From assembly GCA_014529385.2 (NCBI GenBank), contig CM043944.1, forward strand, positions 67,643,895-67,707,894: DNA of 64,000 nucleotides, in the 5' to 3' direction. The DNA is from Adiantum capillus-veneris. Lineage: Eukaryota > Streptophyta > Polypodiopsida > Polypodiales > Pteridaceae. A model generated the notes under the pieces. The model was not told the origin of the DNA. It saw only the letters and a program-made list of their open reading frames with translations, and ran no database searches. Shown here piece by piece: positions 32,534-42,787 of the stretch. How positions within the stretch are numbered: position 1 is the stretch's first letter; each line of letters starts with the position of its first letter. The position numbers and the translations under genes were made by a program.

Positions 32534-32675
32534 TGTTGAGCTTATATGTGAAGCTACTCAATATATGGCTTGTCTATATATGGCACCCAGGTCCCCTCTA
32601 TATATACATCTTCTCATGTGTGTACTCTACACACTTTGGGGTTCTATTTGTGTGCTCTCTCTTTCTCTCTAAACA
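32534..32675 (+). repeat. Element A 3' LTR (142 bp)
   Basis: Same length as the 5' copy; preceded by the polypurine tract TTGAGCGGGGG and followed by ATTGG. Confidence 0.92.
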
Positions 32676-32680
32676 ATTGG

Positions 32681-33091
32681 TTGGTGACGAGCTTCGTCAA
32701 TGTATATCTTTGTAAATAGACGTACTATGACATATCTAGATAAAGAGAGAGGGAAAGAAAGATACACAGAGAGAGAGAGTCGACATATGTCTAAGATTTG
32801 GTTTTTATATTTAAGTTAGTGTTCAAGTTTAGATTTAATATTAGAGCTTTTGGCTTAGGTTTAGGGTTAGATTTAGGGTTTAATTCGAGATTTAAGGTTT
32901 AGAGTTGAAGAAGAGGCCCAACCATCTCTGTCTTTTTTGTAGAGCTTAAAGGTGTTTGAAGCTAATTAGCTTTGGAATGTACAAAGGGTAGGCAACAACA
33001 CTAGCTGTTGAAAGTGTTCTCCATCTGTTGAGATTGAGTGATAGAAGAGGAAAGTGGATCACTCACGAATTTCACAACGTATCAAGTTGGC
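32681..33091. other. Spacer between elements A and C
   Basis: No gene. The part 32850-32910 has several TTTAGGG-like words (ttaggtttagggttagatttagggttt), a weak telomere-like patch too short and irregular to call an interstitial telomere. Confidence 0.5.

Positions 33092-33153
<62 letters not shown>
33092..33153. repeat. (TG)n(AG)n microsatellite, left side of element C insertion
   Basis: A (TG)15 then (AG)16 tract. The AG part continues on the far side of element C (39263-39327), so C inserted into one long AG tract. Confidence 0.95.
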
Positions 33154-33155
<2 letters not shown>

Positions 33156-33317
33156 TTGGAGCTATATAGAGAGCCCACACTTATGCTATATATAGAAAGG
33201 AGTCCCCACTATATATGTGTACTCAGTGTGTGCTCTCCACATACTTTGGGGTTTGCAATTCTGGAGTTCTCTCTCCCTCTCCTCTTCTCTCGTCACGGTC
33301 TTCCTCCCTCGTCAACA
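33154..33317 (+). repeat. Element C 5' LTR (164 bp)
   Basis: Identical to 39099-39262 apart from G/A at the eighth base (GGAGC against GGAAC). Contains TATATATAG (33184-33192). Confidence 0.95.
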
Positions 33318-33329
33318 TGGCATCAGAGC
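33318..33329 (+). other. Element C primer binding site
   Basis: TGGCATCAGAGC directly after the LTR; one base different from the TGGTATCAGAGC tRNA-Met site. Confidence 0.92.
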
Positions 33330-35853
33330 ACAATCGTAAATAAAGCTAAGTAGTCTTTATCTTTGTGGAATTTCGTTGTATGCATGGTCACGCAAAATTT
33401 AACATGTTTATGGATTGCTTAATGATTAGTGATATGGCTTTTTAAATGGAGCGTTGGACTCTTCGAGTCATACAGAGGTGCTAAACGATGGGTTTTTGCA
33501 CCCCTATAACCATCTATATAAGAAAAACATGAAGGCCGCCACTACAATTTGCACCTTTTGGATGAGAGGATCGCACTCTCTGATTGTGAATTGCATCACA
33601 GCACAGAGCTTTTGTCTGCAGCGTGCACCATAATCAGACTATTACTAGATTTTGAACTGGGCTTGCCTGCTCTCTGCGCCCCTAATTCTTCTTGCAGTAA
33701 TTGGCTTCTTGTATTATTACTGCTTGACTTGCGTTTTATGCCTGACGTTTTTTATAGCCATTGTTCGTAGCTCTATTATCTCTTTTATATCTCTATTAGC
33801 AATACAAAAGCATAGCATCACGTCAAGCGCCTAGCGAGCAGTGACACAGGCGGCTGCATGCCAGGTGTGTAGAACAAGAAAAACTTCTTGCACTGCTCAT
33901 CTGCATGCAATTGCCGATGGCGCTCATATGCATGTGCAACCGGCTAGCTGTTTTTGACCTGCTTTATTTAACTGGTTATGTCCGCTTTTGACTTGCTTTA
34001 TTTAACTGGTTATTATGTCCCTCAGCATCTCTTCACACCTAGCTGCACTACATAGGGCGGCCAATCATGCTATTTTTAGCCTGCTTTATAAAAACTCCTG
34101 AGGGTGATTCCGTGCTATTTTGTGTTGACCCATGACGGCCACGATTGGTTTGTTGCTAACTATTTGCTTCCATGCAACCCTCTCTCAAGAAAGCGCACTG
34201 TCAACCAGTTGCAGCTTTGGCAGTGCCTCACGATGGCTACGACCTTCACTAAGGTCTACTAGTCCTGGCTTGACAAGTGCCTCTAAAGGGATACAACCAC
34301 CGGCCCCATTTAACAATGGGTCGAGGAATGCTATTTTTATCGTGATCTGTTTTAACTTGCATGTTTTTAAAAAGAAATACCACGTTATTGTAACTAATTT
34401 TGATGACTGAGTGGATTTTCATGGATGTGCTTGTGCGTATTTGCGTACTAAAAGAGATTCTAGTGTCTATTTTCTCATGTTTTTTTTTTTAATAGCGTAC
34501 AAAAGTAGGGAAAATTGATGTAGAACTGCCGAGGATCAATATAGAGACAATTTTGTCATGCTATGTGTAGCAAACTTCTTCCTGAAACGACAAGGTTCAC
34601 CAAATCGAGCTCCTTAATGTCATGGATGAAGGTACATGATGCGTCTTTATTATCTTCATCCATGGTTCAAGGTGATATTATTTGTTGTGTTTTTATTTTC
34701 TCCATTGATCATGGCTTTGGTTCTTGCTACATGCTACTAATCTTGTCACGATTTTTCATAAAATATTTCATGTGATTTTATAAAGCACTTATCTTGTCAC
34801 GGGAACCGAATAATAGAGATAGACAGCAAAACAGAGGAAGAAATCTTTGTATTGATAGTGTTTGATACAACAGAGGACCATTTGAATATATATATGGGCG
34901 CACTCCGTTGTACGGAGCTCGAACCTCCCGACCACCCCCAAGCTTCAATTCGCTTGCATGCAGCGTCTCACTCGCACTCGCACTCGCACTCTCACTCGCA
35001 CTCGCACTCTCACTCGCACTCGCACTCGCAGAAGAGAGAAAAATTGTAAGTCCACAATTTTTCAGCTGCCTTCAACTGAACATAACTCCCAAACGGAGCC
35101 AAAACAGCCCAAGTCCGTCTCATACAATCTTGTTGCCCTCACTGCGCTCTTCGACGGCTATGTGATGGAAAATTTCCATAGCCTGCTCCGATTTGCTGAA
35201 AATCAACCTGCAAAACAGCATTTTCTACAAAACGATGCAAAAACAGCAAATCCAACTTTTTTCTTAATCTTTGGCCTTCAACAAGCATCAAAACATCAAA
35301 ATCTCTAAAGACTCAAAGAACCAAAGTTGTTCCTTATAACGCAGGCTTCAATCGCTTCTTACATCACTTTTTCAAAATCCCACGTTAACGCCTTCAAAAA
35401 TGCCCCAGAAAGTGCCTTCCGGATCAAAAAATTTTATCGGACGAAAACAATCCACACATCCTTCTACACAGTGGACTAACTTTAAAATGACAAAAACTTC
35501 CTAGAAAACAAAATTTATTACTAAAACACCTCGAAATCAAGTCTTGTTACATATCTATATTTGACTAGTCATTGCCTTGAGGTTTTGCAGATTTTGCACG
35601 AAACTAGCATCTGTAATGTCATGGTACGTAAAGCCATGATGGTAATTACTATTTTATAGTTTTTATTTAATTTAAAAAAAAAACGTCTCTGATACCATGG
35701 TACGTAAAGCCATGATGATTGCTATTTCAAAGCTTTTCTAAGCGTCTCTAATGCCATGGTGAATACCGTGATGCCATGGTACGTAAACCCATGATGATGA
35801 CTACTATTTTACAATTTTTTTTTCCGAAGGAAACGTCTCTGATGGCATCGTAC
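33330..35853 (+). other. Non-coding interior of element C, left part
   Basis: No protein-coding similarity found; the longest open frames are under 120 codons and AT- or repeat-driven. It contains the CACTCG array (34969-35030) and, at 35618-35850, about three imperfect ~75-bp units built on ATGCCATGGTACGTAAAGCC with CGTCTCTGAT between them. Confidence 0.7.
34969..35030. repeat. (CACTCG)n hexamer repeat
   Basis: About ten units of CACTCG with occasional CACTCT in a regular 3+3 pattern (CG, CG, CG, CT). The reading frames through it give SHSHSH, RTRTRT or LALALA peptides, not a protein. Confidence 0.9.
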
Positions 35854-38457
35854 TAAGGCGGTCCGGGGCGAGCAACAAGAAGAGCGGCCTCTAAACACCC
35901 TTCGAGGCTCCAATGCTGCTCAAATGGGGCTGTGGCAAGCACAATCAGAGACAAAAACAACCCATAGCCAGAAACCAAACAAGAAAAGGGGCACCACCTA
36001 GTTGTAGATGCGAACTAGGACGCACGTGATATCTCCTTGTACTCAAACGCGCAAAGAGAGGGGAATGCAAGATAGCCACACACCAAACACAAACATTCAC
36101 CACGCTAGAGAGAGGTAAAGCGCGCAAATCAACTTGAGCAACTCATTCTTAGCCTTAAAGACTAGATGCACACAAAGCTTGATGAGAAATAGAGAGACAA
36201 CACAAAACTTGACCTTGTTGCCAATACACAAATTATATTAGGGTCACGGGAGCCCTCTCACTGAGCACCCTCTTACAATTGAAAGTTTTGGCAAACAATT
36301 TAACAAGCCTTCAAACCACCAAGCATGAAGTGGCACAACAAACTTCAAGGACAATATACCTTCAACCACCTGATCGGATGAGCAACCTTATCAAGTCAAT
36401 TTGGAGAGAAGAGTCGTAGTTGCAGCATACAATTGCACCCAAAACTATGAATCTTATTTATGGACAAGAGTAGGCTACAAGTGTGATTGCAGAGTATAGT
36501 ATCACTCCACTCTTCTAGATGGCATAACTAACTTCAAGCTTCTCCATGCACCTATGTGTAGTGATGGAATAGAGCACTCACAATGCACACACTCTACACA
36601 ACTAGGCTTGAAGAGTGGTGTGTTATGTGTTGAGAATGGTGTGGTGTAGTGTGATCATGGGATGATTTACAAGGGAGAGAAGGGCTCTATTTATAGGTTT
36701 TAGAAGCCCCGATTAGGATTAGGCCTAATCAAGTTTATTTGAAGGAATAAAAGATTATGCATTCTTTTTATTTTTTTAATGAGGGTGGGTCTCTTTTGTC
36801 CTTTGAGTCACATGGATGTGGGCTCAAGGGAAGAGAATTATTGAGGATGATAGGAGAGAGGATTGAGTGAATAATTTGGGAGTGTCTACTCTAGTAGAGG
36901 GTGCATTTTACAATAAGGTTAGTGGTTAGTAGTTAGTAATTATCACTAAATAATATTTACAAAATCATTCACCAAATGGTGAGATATATGATGAGAAAAG
37001 TTAGAGAAGGGACGAGCTTGTAAAGAGAGGTTGAAGCCTTGGAGAAGTTGACATTCACCTCTTTACAGCACCGGAAGAAGAAGCAGTCAGCATGGCGAAG
37101 CAGCGCATGTCGATGAAGCTATGTTATTTCAAACCTTGGAAAATTCATGATAAAAGCCTTCATTTGCAGAGGTTATCCTTGGATTTTTGCTGATTTTTTG
37201 AAGTTCTTTACAAAGCTGAACAGAGTATGGTAATATGGACATATATGTAGAGAGAAAGGGGGACACATAGGGTGCAGAAATGGAGGATGAAGGCTATGGA
37301 GGTGTGAGAGATGTGGCAATGGTGAAGAGGGTGAATTAGGACATAGGCGTTGCAGGTTTGGGAGTGGGAAGGAGAGGGAGGAGTGTGTGTGAAAGAGGAA
37401 AATGATAAAGTGGAAGAGGGAGTGTGGCTGCATAGCATGGGCAAACTGGGGTCCACCAATAAAATCATAGCTCACAGCTCGTAGCTCGAAAAAATATGAA
37501 ACAATTTGAGATGAAAGTTCAGCTCACGAGCTACAACTTTTGTTTGTATCACCTTTTCAAATTTGGGGAGCATGTGATCTTTAAAAATTCAGCAAAACCG
37601 ATTATTTTTTCCACTGCACAAGGTCCTTGTGAGGTCCTTCTTTGGATGATTCTTTTGAATACCTCCAAGAGTGAGCTCCCCATGGTACATGCATGCATGC
37701 CACATACCCTTGACCTTATTTGGTAGGTCTATAATTGAAGATATTGTTGAGATCATGACATAAGTGAATAGTACAACTAAGAAAATCAAATATTGAGGGG
37801 TCTAAAAAAAAATATACATGTCAAATATAAATAATATAGGTGGAAAAATATAAAGGGGTCAAAATAAATATCTCTCATTATAAGTCTACCATAAAAACAT
37901 GAATATTTGTGGTGGTCTTATTTATGAGAGTAATAGAGAATAGATGTAGAAAGGAAAAAAATAAAAATAGTGAAAAAATATACACATAAATAGAACTAGT
38001 TTTTTGGATGTTTTTTGGGATGGAGTTACACCAAAAATAAGAGAAGCTTGCATGAAATTATTTTTATATGGAATAAATAGTATGCAAAATGGTAAGAAAA
38101 AATATGATAATGGTGAGTCAATGTACATAGCATAAATAACACACCCTAGGTAGAAATATTTAAACAAATACCAAAATAATTATGAAAAATCCTTTTATTT
38201 AGGCCCTATATACAATGAAATATTTACACATAAATGTGCCATAATATACTTATATTGTTTTTATTTTTTATTTTTTTTGGCTCAACTAGCCCAGTGACTA
38301 GCTAATTAAGGGTTTTTAAGAAGATATGGGAAAAGTCCCCTAACTCACACACACCTATATACAGTGAAATGGTAGGGATAGCCACAGTGTTTGGATGATT
38401 TTGGTAGGGTGGGTTAACTCACTATGGCAATTACGGAGAGCCGAAAAACGGCTATCA
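35854..38457. mobile_element. Unclassified 2.6 kb insertion inside element C
   Basis: It interrupts the ATGCCATGGTACGTAAAGCC unit array: the array stops at 35853 and resumes at 38458. GTAC occurs at both edges (35850-35853 and 38458-38461) and may be a 4-bp target duplication or just the array motif itself. No terminal inverted repeat, LTR pair or coding region could be seen. The left part has CTCTATTTATAGG (36688-36700), an LTR-like promoter context. Confidence 0.5.
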
Positions 38458-39098
38458 GTACGTGAAACCATGATGATTGGTATTTCAAAGATTTTATGAG
38501 CGTCTCTTATGCCATGGTGAATACCGTGATGCCATAGTACGTAAAGCCATGATGATGACATCTTCCTGCTATTGAGATCTTGGGGGCTCCAATATGTTCA
38601 TTACATCTCGGCTTTGTATAAATGTGTTTTTTTTTTCTATGTCGTCTGTACATGTGATTGCATCGGCATAAAGTTTGTTTCTATGTCGTCCCCAGAGCGG
38701 CGTCGCGAACCGTCTCTAAGGACAATGTGATGTGAATATTTCTAACCTTCACATTTCGGTATGTTTCTTGAGTTGGTATTTATTACAGGATGAAAATTAC
38801 ATTAAGCAACGCATACAAGGGATCAAAGATGCTAAAGATACTCTATCAAAACATTTACAGTGGCACAAGAGTGATGTAGCTCCTGCAGTTCAAACTTTTA
38901 ATTTGCTTCCATTAGAATTTTTATGAGACTTCACGGAGATTGTTGTATATTATGGAGTAATGTAGCTCCCTAGGAACATATTTTGTAAACTTGAAAAATT
39001 TTTAATAGAACAGTGCATGTATATGGTGTTGTGGGTTTTTCCCTTGCACCCCCAAGGGTTTTTTCATCCACAGTTAGGGACTCCTATTTGAGTGGGGG
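38458..39098 (+). other. Element C 3' non-coding block shared with A and D
   Basis: The array units resume, followed by GGCGTCGCGAACCGTCTCT (also at 31983 in A), the hairpin motif GGAGTAATGTAGCTCC, and a block GTGGGTTTTTCCCTTG...CCCAAGGGTTTTTTCATCCAC ending in the polypurine tract. The last block is also present in A (32465-32533) and, on the minus strand, in D (42541-42620). Confidence 0.8.
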
Positions 39099-39258
39099 TG
39101 TTGGAACTATATAGAGAGCCCACACTTATGCTATATATAGAAAGGAGTCCCCACTATATATGTGTACTCAGTGTGTGCTCTCCACATACTTTGGGGTTTG
39201 CAATTCTGGAGTTCTCTCTCCCTCTCCTCTTCTCTCGTCACGGTCTTCCTCCCTCGTC

Positions 39259-39262
<4 letters not shown>
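39099..39262 (+). repeat. Element C 3' LTR (164 bp)
   Basis: One base different from the 5' LTR; followed by AGAGA. Confidence 0.95.

Positions 39263-39327
<65 letters not shown>
39263..39327. repeat. (AG)n microsatellite, right side of element C insertion
   Basis: A 65-bp perfect AG tract, continuation of 33122-33153. Confidence 0.95.
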
Positions 39328-39330
<3 letters not shown>

Positions 39331-40139
39331 GAGATGGAGGATGCCAATAGAAAATTAAATGTATATGCTCAAGTTATAGGGTTTTTACATTCATTATGAG
39401 TAGTGACGACGATGTGGGGCCATCCAACGGAAATGCCTATCTCTCAACAAGGACCTTATGATTCTTATATCCTTGTAATCAACGCAAACATGTTGTCCAA
39501 TGAACAAGACGCATTTCTTTAGTATGTTTGTGAATCTGAAGAGTCTGATCCATCTATTATAGATTGAGTTGTTGCCAATTACAACTCGTCGTACTCTGAC
39601 ATTGGCCAACAGACAATAATCTTGCAACCCAATAGACGTGTTCGTTGACGCTTCGATCAAGTGTCATACGTGAGGCCACGGATGTAGCCTCTGACAGCTC
39701 GAAGGGTGATCATTCATACCACATTCTCAACGAGTCTATGTTTGATCCCAAGATTGATGAAATGATCGAGACAATCATAGATTCAGAAAGGCTTGTCTAT
39801 GATGACATGAAAAATGAAGCTGATATGCCATTGTATGGTGGAGCATATGTGTCCATTTGAAGGCGCTCCTGGTTCTTCTCAACAGCCAGGCAAAGTTTTA
39901 ATGGAGTGACACCAATGTCACAACACTTTTCATGTGATCTATTTCAACGTGTTTACTTAAATAAAAAACTCTAAATGTATAATGATCAGATAGATTACTT
40001 ACACAATTGTATCACATTTTTTTCGCTGTGTAGATTTCTCAAAGAGCGCATATTGCGAGTTGATAATGTGATGCCACATTTCAGAGAGGAAGCAAGAAAG
40101 ATCTTGTGAAACTTGGGGATGGACCTCTATCTATTAAAT
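39328..40139 (+). pseudogene. Possible CACTA (Tnp2-type) transposase fragment and flanks
   Basis: The only protein-like part is 39645-39860 (71 residues) with SMFDPKIDEMIETIIDSERL and EADMPLYGGAYVSI. The last block resembles the PLYxG region near the start of Tnp2-type transposases of CACTA elements. The frame stops directly after it. This is a weak, short similarity judged by eye; no terminal repeats were seen. Confidence 0.3.
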
Positions 40140-41270
40140 ATCTAGACGAGAAGGCAAAGAGGACAAAGACCCAAAGACAAACCTAGATACCCAGCAACTA
40201 TAGTAACAAAAGTTCAATAGAAACTCCAATGCCCAATGAGAGGTAGAGAGGACCTAGACAGAAGATAGTGCACTGGATGCCTACTGTCAAGGAGTGCTAG
40301 AGTGCTTGGAGTATAGACAAACACCCACAAATGACAAGCGCAGTACGAGCACCAATATGATGATGATTGACACAAAAATTGTGTAGTGAATGATTACACA
40401 AAGCTAACACAATGGGACTAGGTACAGATTGTGTTTATATTATGATATAAGCTCAAATGATTTCACAGATGGTTGCTTGTTTTTTATACCTAAATGGAGC
40501 AAGAGAGAGAGAAACCTTGGCCCAAAATTACTACATTAAAGGTCAAAATTTGATGGCAAGGTTCAAAGGACCCTGAAGACCCTCAAAGGTTGAATTTTAC
40601 AAAGCTTCAGTAGTTTTGTATTACAAACTTTCAGAGATGTTGCTATGAGTGGCTGTATGGAAGCGAAGTGTGTGAAGCGTGTAAATAGCTAGAGGTAGAG
40701 CAATCTTTGCTTTGGTATTGTCATTGCACCATCACTTTGGAGGTTTGATAGTAGTCACGACTTCCGTGTTCGCTTTTGTACTGGAACTTGAAGTCTCCAA
40801 GTAAAAAATGAGCCAAGAAGGAGAGCACCTCTCACCGTTTGGTGGTGAGCCACTCTCTCCCTTTCAGTTTGAATGCAACCCTCTCTCTCTCTCCCTCTCT
40901 CTCTCTCTTTGGATTCTTCAAAGAAATCGACACTACTATCTCTTTCTTCTCTATTCTATACAGAGAGTCAAGCTCTCTCTCCTCTTGCTCGCCTATGGGA
41001 AGTCCCCCATGTCTGTGATAATTGAATTGCGCTTTTCTCATTTTTTCTTTTATTCTCTCCCCCTATCTCTGAAAACGTGCAGGAAAGGGATAAAAATACC
41101 TTTCTCTTCTTTTTTTCTTTGCAGAAAGTCCCTCTCTCAGCCTGGTCTTGGTCCTTTCTTAGACTCGCCCTATAGACGAGCTTCCCTATCTCTTGCTCTT
41201 GGCTATGGCCTTCAGGTAGCAAGGCTCTCCTTCTCTCTCACTATCGACCACAAGCAAGAAAAGGGATGCC

Positions 41271-41309
<39 letters not shown>

Positions 41310-41400
41310 ATTTCCCAGCAGGGTAGCAGCCGTGAGCGACCTCTCTCTCTCTCTTTCTCTCTCTCTCTCTGACTCTCTCTCTGTCTCTCTCTCTCACACA
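40140..41400. repeat. Dispersed repeat R, copy 1, left part
   Basis: Matches 52130-53410 in the same orientation (about 80-85% by eye). Shared blocks include agacaaacacccacaaatga, ggtggtgagccactctctcc, cctatgggaagtcccccat and tcactatcgaccacaagcaa. It is CT-rich and non-coding. A LINE interrupts it within a CT tract at about 41400, and it resumes at about 49500. No LTRs or inverted ends were found. Confidence 0.85.
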
Positions 41401-41403
41401 CAC

Positions 41404-42415
41404 ACATGGTGTATCTCTATGGCAACGCACCAAGGACTTGACATGTAGAAAGCTGAATGGTGATAGCGTGATTGACTATATGTTGTTTTCAGAAGCCACT
41501 CTAGAATGCATACAAAGCTTTACAGTTAGTGAATGGAGCCCAGAATCGGATCATAGGATGTTATGTATTGACCTCAAGTGTGATAAAATGCCTGAGCATG
41601 TAGCCTCCAATCATGATCTGAATTTTTTCTATCTGCATCTAGACTTCAAACGAGCACCTATATATGCTAATATGGTGGACCAAATGTTAAGCATGATAGA
41701 GCATCAAGAGGGCCCAACATTAGAATGCAAGTGTAAAGTTTTCAAAGAAGTAATTTTCTCTTGTGCGAAGGAATGCTTTTCGGTGAAACACGTGTCTTGC
41801 AAAAGGTCTAAGAAGGGTAGCACCAAGAAGAAATGATTTGATATGGAATGTAGGCAAGCTCGCAAACACTTGCTAAGGTTGGATGCAAGCAAAGACAAGG
41901 AAGTTTACTTGGAACATTCACACACATACAAAGCACTTGCTCAAAAGAAGAGGAGAAGGTGGGAAGTCAAAAAACAACTTCTTTTAGTGCAAGAGAAAGC
42001 ACATGCATGTGGCAAGTTTTGGCAAAATCTAAATGATAAGCGTGTTGGGACCTTTGGTGACTTGACTCTTGAGGATATGTATATGCATTGCAAGAACCTC
42101 CTTGAGCAACCGAATGTTGATAAGATGGAGTGTTGTAGTTCCCTTCCATTTATGCCTCCCTTATTTACCATTGAAGATGTATGCTGCGCACTTGAGAAAC
42201 TTACTACTCGCAAGGCAGGGGACCTTCAAGGTGTCAAGGCTAAAATGATTAAATGGACAAGCAAGAAAACACGATATTGGATATGCGATATGTTTAACCT
42301 TGCACTTCAGCATGGCATGCCTCATGATTGGAGTGAAAATTGGATCAAATCTTTGCACAAAGGAGGAGATGTAAACAATGTGAACAACTATCGCACTATA
42401 ATGGTTGGTTCTTTG
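41404..42415 (+). pseudogene. LINE ORF2, 5' part: endonuclease end and RT start
   Basis: Non-LTR retrotransposon ORF2. 41438-41836 holds SVIDYMLFSEATLE and WSPESDHRMLCIDL, the end of an apurinic-type endonuclease with the SDH motif at 41546-41554. A TGA (41834-41836, probably from TGG) follows. Then come FDMECRQARKHLLRL, KARRWEVKK-like basic helices, and the RT start LTTRKAGDLQGVKAKMIKW and NNYRTIMVGSL. Copia D is inserted after the Leu codon 42413-42415. The 5' end of the LINE, including most of the endonuclease and any ORF1, is missing. Confidence 0.88.
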
Positions 42416-42540
42416 TGTTGAGATGTAGAGAGAAAGAGACACACGATATACGCTCCCAATGACTGATTCATATTGAGGACAAGATACAAATATATAGGTG
42501 AGACCAAGTTCAGTAGAGTGAGCCATATATAGCTCCAACA
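42416..42540 (-). repeat. Copia D 3' LTR (125 bp)
   Basis: Minus strand TGTTGGAGCTATATATGGC ... CATCTCAACA. Nearly identical to 47562-47704 but 18 bp shorter in the GA-rich stretch. Confidence 0.95.
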
Positions 42541-42787
42541 CCCCCACTCAAACAAAGGTCTCTAGCTTTGGATGAAAAAACCCTTGGGGAGTTCAAGGGA
42601 AAAACCCAAGCCCCTATACAATGTGAAATATGAACCAGTGGTGATGATGTGAAAGTGAATTGTGCATCTATGTACAAATATTCAAGTGACTTAGATATCA
42701 CAAGGTGCAAATGTGGAGTGTGCATAGTGCATGGTACCTAAAAGATTACAATGTCATATGTACAAAGCTATTACAATAGAAAAGAAG
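42541..42787 (-). other. Copia D 3' untranslated region and polypurine tract
   Basis: The minus strand ends TTTGAGTGGGGG directly before the LTR. The ~80 bp before it (GGGTTTTTCCCTTG...CCCAAGGGTTTTTTCATCCA) is the block shared with A and C. Confidence 0.88.

Larger units (their letters stand above)
27171..32675 (+). mobile_element. Non-autonomous LTR element A (TRIM-like), hosting copia B
   Basis: 142-bp LTRs (27171-27312 and 32534-32675) run TGTTGAGCTTAT...AACA/AAACA. They are flanked by an exact 5-bp target duplication ATTGG (27166-27170 and 32676-32680). A tRNA-Met primer site (27313-27324) and a polypurine tract (GAGCGGGGG before 32534) are present. Subtracting the nested copia B (27484 to about 31480) leaves about 1.5 kb with no gag or pol. 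It therefore had to be mobilised by proteins from another element. Its termini resemble those of C and D. Confidence 0.9.
33154..39262 (+). mobile_element. Large non-autonomous LTR element C (LARD-like), recent
   Basis: 6.1 kb. The 164-bp LTRs (33154-33317 and 39099-39262) begin TGTTGGAGC/TGTTGGAAC, end GTCAACA and differ at a single base by eye. The target duplication is AGAGA on both sides, within an (AG)n tract. A primer site (33318-33329) and a polypurine tract (TGAGTGGGGG before 39099) are present. The ~5.8 kb interior has no gag, protease, integrase or RT similarity that I can see. A 2.6 kb block inside (35854-38457) looks like a later insertion. The shared 3' block and LTR start link it to A and D. 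Confidence 0.9.

Noticed and set aside
32850-32910. Interstitial telomere sequence
   Set aside because: Only two or three irregular TTTAGGG words in 60 bp.
34852-35308. SHSH, LALA and RTRT repeat peptides from three frames
   Set aside because: Caused by the CACTCG hexamer array inside non-coding element C.
35630-35830. Primer binding sites suggested by GTCTCTGATACCATGG
   Set aside because: The words resemble the reverse of a tRNA-Met site but occur as part of a tandem array and are not next to an LTR end.
37173-37475. Pro/Ser/His-rich minus-strand frame of 100 codons
   Set aside because: Low-complexity composition in two overlapping frames, within the non-coding insertion of element C.
40808-41326. 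172-codon open frame in repeat R
   Set aside because: Colinear sequence in R copy 2 breaks the frame with indels and the composition follows CT richness; no evidence of selection on protein.
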